DNA of 64,000 bases from Mesorhizobium sp. WSM4904. Its GTDB lineage: Bacteria > Pseudomonadota > Alphaproteobacteria > Rhizobiales > Rhizobiaceae. Where the stretch lies: NCBI RefSeq assembly GCF_029674545.1, contig NZ_CP121354.1:5527001-5591000 (forward strand), given 5' to 3'. This document shows positions 60,283 to 64,000 of the stretch, one piece after another. Position 1 is the first letter of the stretch, and each line of letters begins with the position of its first letter. The notes under the pieces are model-generated. The model ran no database searches and had not been told where the DNA came from. It saw only the letters and a program-made list of their open reading frames with translations. A program made the translations under genes and the position numbers.

Positions 60283-60933
60283 ATGCCGGATCTGACCCAG
60301 TTTGCCTTCTACTTCGCCGCGGCCTTCCTGCTCGCCATCACGCCGGGACCAGGCATCTTCTACGTCGCCGCGCGCACGCTCGCGGGAGGACGCGCGGAAG
60401 GCATCGCCTCCAGTTTCGGGACGGGCCTAGGCGGAATGGTCCATGTGCTTGCCGGCAGCCTGGGCGTTTCGGCCATCGTGCTTGCGAGCGCGGAGCTGTT
60501 CACCGCGCTGAAGCTGATCGGCGCCGTCTACCTCGTCTGGCTCGGCTTCCGCACCTTCCAGTCCGCCCGCCGCGAGACAAAGACGATGCCGGAAGGCGAC
60601 GCGGCGGCGCCCGCGGTCGGCGCGGGCCGAGCCTTTCGCGAAGGGGTGCTGGTCGAGGCATTGAACCCGAAGACGGCCGCCTTCTTCCTGGCCTTCATTC
60701 CGCAGTTCGTGAACCTCGGCGCCGGCCATGTCGCCCTGCAGTTCATGGTTCTCGGCTTCATATCGGTGACGCTCAACACCCTTGCCGATGTCGTGGTCGC
60801 ATCTGCGGCCAGCCGCATCAGGGAAGGCGCGGCCGGGCGTTCGGGCGTGATACGCCGCCTGCGAGAGGCGTCCGGCGGCGCGATGATCGCGCTCGGCATC
60901 GGCCTTGCCATAGCCAAGCGCCCTGCCCCTTGA
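60283..60933 (+). CDS. LysE-family exporter
   Basis: A 216-residue inner-membrane protein with about six helices. The N-terminal FLLAITPGPGIFYVAARTLA contains the family TPGP motif, and FREGVLVEALNPKTAAFFLA FIPQF the second conserved part. LysE/RhtB members export amino acids or related compounds. Together with PaiB and the divergent MocR regulator it may form a small unit for handling an amino compound. Confidence 0.92.
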   Translation: MPDLTQFAFYFAAAFLLAITPGPGIFYVAARTLAGGRAEGIASSFGTGLGGMVHVLAGSLGVSAIVLASAELFTALKLIGAVYLVWLGFRTFQSARRETKTMPEGDAAAPAVGAGRAFREGVLVEALNPKTAAFFLAFIPQFVNLGAGHVALQFMVLGFISVTLNTLADVVVASAASRIREGAAGRSGVIRRLREASGGAMIALGIGLAIAKRPAP

Positions 60934-61184
60934 TTGCCCGGCCGAGACAAGGGCCGCAAGCCGGTCTGGAACTTTGCAGAATCTGCAGCGTTCTCACCCA
61001 AGTCTGAGTCCAAGCACAGGCCGTAGCAGACCGCGCAGATCAAAAAGACGGTCTTCGCCCCTGGCCCGGAGAGAACCTCCGACCAAACACCGGGTGCAAA
61101 GTCCGGCCGGTTTCCGGAAGCTCGCTTCACGGCCCAGCCATAAAGATCCGCACACGAAACCGCCGAGTTCCGGAGCGCGTGCAT

Positions 61185-62222
61185 ATGCTGAGTAGCGAAC
61201 AGGGCAAAAACATACTTCGCGCGAGAAGTCTTTTTGTCCCAACGATCATGATTTTTCTCGCCGCGTATCTGATGCTTTCTTCAAGCGTCGGCTTCGGCGA
61301 GGTCATGGCCAGCATGGCCGCGATCGACTCGCGCGTGCTGGCCGTCGTCCTCGCATTGTCGCTGGTGAACTATGCGCTCAGGTTCTGGCGCTGGTCGCTG
61401 ATGCTTTCCCCGTCTTCGAACGCGCTGCCGCAATCGCGGCATTTCCTGATCTATCTGTCGGGATTTGCGTTGACGACGACGCCGGGGAAAGTCGGCGAGG
61501 CCCTGCGCATCTTCTATCTCAGGCCGTTCGGCGTCAGCGCCAGACGTTGCCTGGCTGCCCTCTACAATGAGCGTCTGCTCGACCTTGTCGCGATCGGCAT
61601 CCTCGCCATGTTCATAGTTGCCTCTTCCGGTGCCGTCACCCGCTCGTTCGGCCTTCTCGGCGCGGCGCTGGTGGCAGCGCTGATCATCGCCCAGCATCCC
61701 GCCACGATCGCGCGCCTCGAACGGCTTTCCGCATTCTTGCCCGGACGGCTCATCCCGTCCCTGACCAATGCCGCGACGACATTCCTTCGCGACGTCCGAT
61801 CCATGATGACGGTTCGGCTGGCCATCGTCGGAACGCTTCTGGGCCTCCTGGCCTGGGGCGCCGAAGGCTTCGGCACATACATCGTGGCCAGAGAACTCGG
61901 CCTCAACATCGGGCCGCTGGCCGCAGTCGGCATCTATGCGGTCGCCATGCTTGCCGGTGCGTTGTCCTTCCTGCCCGGCGGGCTGGGCAGCACCGAAATC
62001 GTCATGATTTCTTTTCTTGCTTACACCGGAGCAACGGCCCCCGAGGCCGTTGCAACGACCACCATCGTTCGACTCGCCACGCTCTGGTTCGCAGTGGCGC
62101 TCGGATTGGGCGCCTGGTCAGCTATCGAAGCCTTTCCGGGGCCGATAGCGGCAGGTTCGGGGCACACGTCAGAGAGAAAGAGCCCTCATGCAGCGTCTCC
62201 AAGCGGTCCCGAAGACCGATGA
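61185..62222 (+). CDS. Flippase-like membrane protein (UPF0104/LPG synthase TM family)
   Basis: A 345-residue polytopic membrane protein with about eight helices. The pattern YALRFWRWSLMLSPSSNALP, SGFALTTTPGKVGEALRIFY and YNERLLDLVAIGILAMFIVA fits the lysylphosphatidylglycerol synthase transmembrane region family, which includes putative lipid-linked sugar flippases. ATG 61185 follows GGAG at nine bases. Its 3' end overlaps the HAD-UbiA gene by 35 bp, so they are one operon. In that context it may move a polyprenyl-linked sugar across the membrane; inference. Confidence 0.85.
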   Translation: MLSSEQGKNILRARSLFVPTIMIFLAAYLMLSSSVGFGEVMASMAAIDSRVLAVVLALSLVNYALRFWRWSLMLSPSSNALPQSRHFLIYLSGFALTTTPGKVGEALRIFYLRPFGVSARRCLAALYNERLLDLVAIGILAMFIVASSGAVTRSFGLLGAALVAALIIAQHPATIARLERLSAFLPGRLIPSLTNAATTFLRDVRSMMTVRLAIVGTLLGLLAWGAEGFGTYIVARELGLNIGPLAAVGIYAVAMLAGALSFLPGGLGSTEIVMISFLAYTGATAPEAVATTTIVRLATLWFAVALGLGAWSAIEAFPGPIAAGSGHTSERKSPHAASPSGPEDR

Positions 62223-63657
62223 ACCACAGCGCGTCACAAAATCGTCGATTCCCCTCGTCGTCGACCTCGACGGAACACTGATCCACAGCAACCTGCTGGT
62301 GGAGTCCGTCATCGCGCTGGTCAAGCGGTCGTTCCTGTCGATCCTGCTTTTGCCCCTGTGGCTCATGAGCGGCAAGGCAGCCTTCAAGGCGCAAGTCACA
62401 AAAAGGGTGGCGCTTGACCTTTCCGCCCTGCCTTTCAACCGGCCGCTCATCGATCACCTGAGACAAGAGAAGGCGCGCGGCCGCAGGCTGGTTCTCGCCA
62501 CCGGCGCTCATGAATCCCTTGCTCGTGAGATCGCGCATCAGCTTGGCCTGTTCGAGGAGGTCTTTGCCAGCGACGGAAAACGCAACCTGACGAGCCATGA
62601 CAAGCTCGCCGCCCTGCGCGACCGCTTTGGCGCCGATGGGTTCGACTATGCCGGAAACGCGGCGGCGGACTTTCCGATCTGGCGCGCCGCGCGATTTGCA
62701 ACGGTGGTCAACGCGTCGCCGCGCACGGTCAACTGGGCGTTTGCCCACGCGCATGTGGACGAGGTGTTCCCGCGCAGGAAGCCGACGCTTGCCATCTATG
62801 TCCAAGCGCTGCGCCTGCATCAGTGGCTGAAGAACCTGCTTCTCTTCACGCCGTTGATCGCCGCCTTGAGATTCACCGACACCGAGGCGCTCGTGGCGCT
62901 TCTGACCGGATTTCTCGCTTTCAGCCTTTGCGCCTCGAGCGTCTATCTGCTCAACGACATCGTCGACATCGAGGACGACCGCCGCCATCCCGAGAAGCGC
63001 GCCAGGCCCTTTGCCTCCGGCCGCCTTCCGATCGCGCATGGGTTCGTGCTTATCCCGGCATTGCTGGCGGGATCCGCGGTGCTGAGCTCATTCCTGCCCT
63101 GGAAGTTCGGTGCCGTGCTGGCGGTCTACTACGTGGTCACGCTCGCCTATACTTTTTTCCTGAAGCGCCTGGAGGCGGTCGACGTCGTTACGCTCGCCCT
63201 GCTCTACACGACGCGGATTTTCGCCGGCGGCGCGGCGGCGAGCATTCCGCTTTCCCAGTGGCTGCTCACCTTCTCCATCTTCATTTTCCTCAGCCTGGCA
63301 TTCGCCAAACGCTGCGCGGAACTGATGCTGATGCAGGAGCACGGCAAAAAGGCGAGCCTGGGCCGGGGCTACCTGCTTGCCGACCTGCAGATGCTCAACA
63401 GCATGGGGGTGGGCGCGGGTTATGTCGCGGCTCTCGTGCTTGCCCTCTATCTCAGCACGCCGCAGGTCCTCATCGCCTATGCGCGCCCCGGCCTTCTTTG
63501 GGTTTTCGTGCCACTTCTGATTTTTTGGGTGACGCGGATCTGGCTCAAGACCTGCCGCGGCGAGATGCGCAGCGACCCGCTGGTCTTCGCCGCGCGCGAC
63601 CGTGTCAGCCTGGCGTTCGCCGTCCTGGGCGGCGGCGTCATCTGGCTGGCCATGTGA
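62188..63657 (+). CDS. HAD-UbiA fusion, decaprenyl-phosphate phosphoribosyltransferase-like
   Basis: A 489-residue fusion. Residues ~20-200 are a HAD phosphatase-like domain (VVDLDGTLIHSN with Asp26/Asp28; LVLATGAHESLA; DYAGNAAADFPIW). Residues ~205-489 are a UbiA membrane prenyltransferase with NDIVDIEDDRRHPEKRARPF at 256-275, the NDxxDxxxD-type motif. The HPEKRxRP form resembles decaprenyl-phosphate 5-phosphoribose synthases (Rv3806c; NoeC in Azorhizobium) more than ubiquinone enzymes. The HAD part could remove the 5-phosphate. The next gene is DprE1-like and starts inside the stop codon, which strongly supports this pathway. Confidence 0.9.
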   Translation: MQRLQAVPKTDEPQRVTKSSIPLVVDLDGTLIHSNLLVESVIALVKRSFLSILLLPLWLMSGKAAFKAQVTKRVALDLSALPFNRPLIDHLRQEKARGRRLVLATGAHESLAREIAHQLGLFEEVFASDGKRNLTSHDKLAALRDRFGADGFDYAGNAAADFPIWRAARFATVVNASPRTVNWAFAHAHVDEVFPRRKPTLAIYVQALRLHQWLKNLLLFTPLIAALRFTDTEALVALLTGFLAFSLCASSVYLLNDIVDIEDDRRHPEKRARPFASGRLPIAHGFVLIPALLAGSAVLSSFLPWKFGAVLAVYYVVTLAYTFFLKRLEAVDVVTLALLYTTRIFAGGAAASIPLSQWLLTFSIFIFLSLAFAKRCAELMLMQEHGKKASLGRGYLLADLQMLNSMGVGAGYVAALVLALYLSTPQVLIAYARPGLLWVFVPLLIFWVTRIWLKTCRGEMRSDPLVFAARDRVSLAFAVLGGGVIWLAM

Positions 63658-64000
63658 TGGGACGGAACAGTCGATATCGGTCGTGGGCGCGGCCGCCGGC
63701 GCCGGGCCCGCAAGGCGCGGTCCGGCTGCATTGGCGGGACGAGCAACTGCCGGAAGGCGGCGGTCCGTTCCTGGCCTACGGCAACGGGCGCAGCTACGGC
63801 GACAGCTGCCTGAACAGCGGCGGCACGCTCGTCGATCTTCGCGGCCTCGACCGCTTCATCTCCTTCGACGCCGAGACCGGTGTCCTTCGCTGCGAGGCCG
63901 GCGTTCTCCTGTCCGACATACTTGGCCGTTTCGTCCCAGAAGGCTGGTTTCTTCCGGTGACGCCGGGCACCCAGCAGGTGACGGTCGGCGGAGCCATCGC
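63657..64000 (+). CDS. DprE1-like FAD-dependent oxidase, C-terminus outside window
   Basis: The first 114 codons of a gene running off the right edge. The ATG at 63657 overlaps the preceding stop (TGATG). The visible part contains YGNGRSYGDSCLNSGGTLVD and TPGTQQVTVGGAIA, the FAD-binding motifs of decaprenylphosphoryl-beta-D-ribose 2-oxidase (DprE1; NoeO in Azorhizobium). The substrate would be a polyprenylphosphoryl ribose made by the preceding enzyme. The conserved active-site parts lie beyond the window. Confidence 0.88.
   Translation, partial: MGRNSRYRSWARPPAPGPQGAVRLHWRDEQLPEGGGPFLAYGNGRSYGDSCLNSGGTLVDLRGLDRFISFDAETGVLRCEAGVLLSDILGRFVPEGWFLPVTPGTQQVTVGGAI

Noticed and set aside
1..64000. 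tRNA or rRNA genes
   Set aside because: I scanned for T-loop type sequences and conserved rRNA segments by eye and found none convincing; a covariance-model search would be decisive.

Overview
The window is one stretch of a high-GC alphaproteobacterial chromosome, most likely a Mesorhizobium or close relative (Rhizobiales, Phyllobacteriaceae). The main pointers are the cytochrome c maturation operon cycHJKL next to degP, a two-component pair and glnE (the arrangement I remember from Sinorhizobium); a feuN-feuP-feuQ cluster; a MucR/Ros regulator; several families common in Rhizobiales (DUF922, DUF930, DUF1491, DUF2336, DUF5330); and many short palindromic intergenic repeats. I saw no rRNA, tRNA, CRISPR array, integrase or insertion sequence. 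Most of the window is core chromosome, with small mobile-looking inserts (toxin-antitoxin modules and repeats).

Layout. 0-9 kb: a partial DUF922 protein, ETF-ubiquinone oxidoreductase, a secreted protein, a family 4-like uracil-DNA glycosylase, an MmyB-type regulator, an EamA transporter and aminopeptidase N, with two RIME-like repeats. 9-27 kb: a PAS histidine kinase, a Phd/PemK module, then a minus-strand block: feuN-feuP-feuQ, a small lipoprotein, cycH-cycJ-cycK-cycL, degP, an OmpR-type regulator with its kinase, and glnE. A second (RHH/ParE) module sits between cycL and degP. 27-35.7 kb: small enzymes, a LysR regulator, an orphan DUF3168 tail-type protein, and a TetR-controlled operon of a dimethylglycine dehydrogenase-like FAD/GcvT protein and an MttB-family methyltransferase. 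35.8-49 kb: cell-envelope genes (PBP1A, DUF930, DUF1214/DUF1254, a peptidoglycan-binding protein with a DivJ/PleC-type kinase), a ParD antitoxin with a broken ParE, SufE and MucR. 49-60.9 kb: oligopeptidase B, a SET-domain protein, a LON-domain fusion, two c-type cytochromes, Fe-SOD, a class IV aminotransferase, a haloacid dehalogenase-like protein, an L,D-transpeptidase, and a divergent MocR / PaiB-LysE unit. 61.2-64 kb: an operon with a flippase-like membrane protein, a HAD-UbiA fusion and the start of a DprE1-like oxidase, running off the right edge.

The most interesting observations are: (1) the right-edge operon, which looks like a decaprenylphosphoryl-arabinose-type sugar-donor pathway; (2) a 32-bp nested dyad between the TetR gene and the FAD/GcvT-MttB operon; (3) a parE toxin interrupted by one in-frame TGA behind an intact parD; (4) a FeuN-type gene ahead of feuPQ with PhoP-box-like repeats upstream; (5) a family 4-like UDG with only two cysteines; and (6) composite palindromic repeats that share one architecture but differ in outer arms, including an exact 57-bp tandem array.

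Product names come from family recognition in the translated sequences. No database search was run. Start codons were chosen by Shine-Dalgarno spacing, overlaps and family length, and doubtful ones are flagged.
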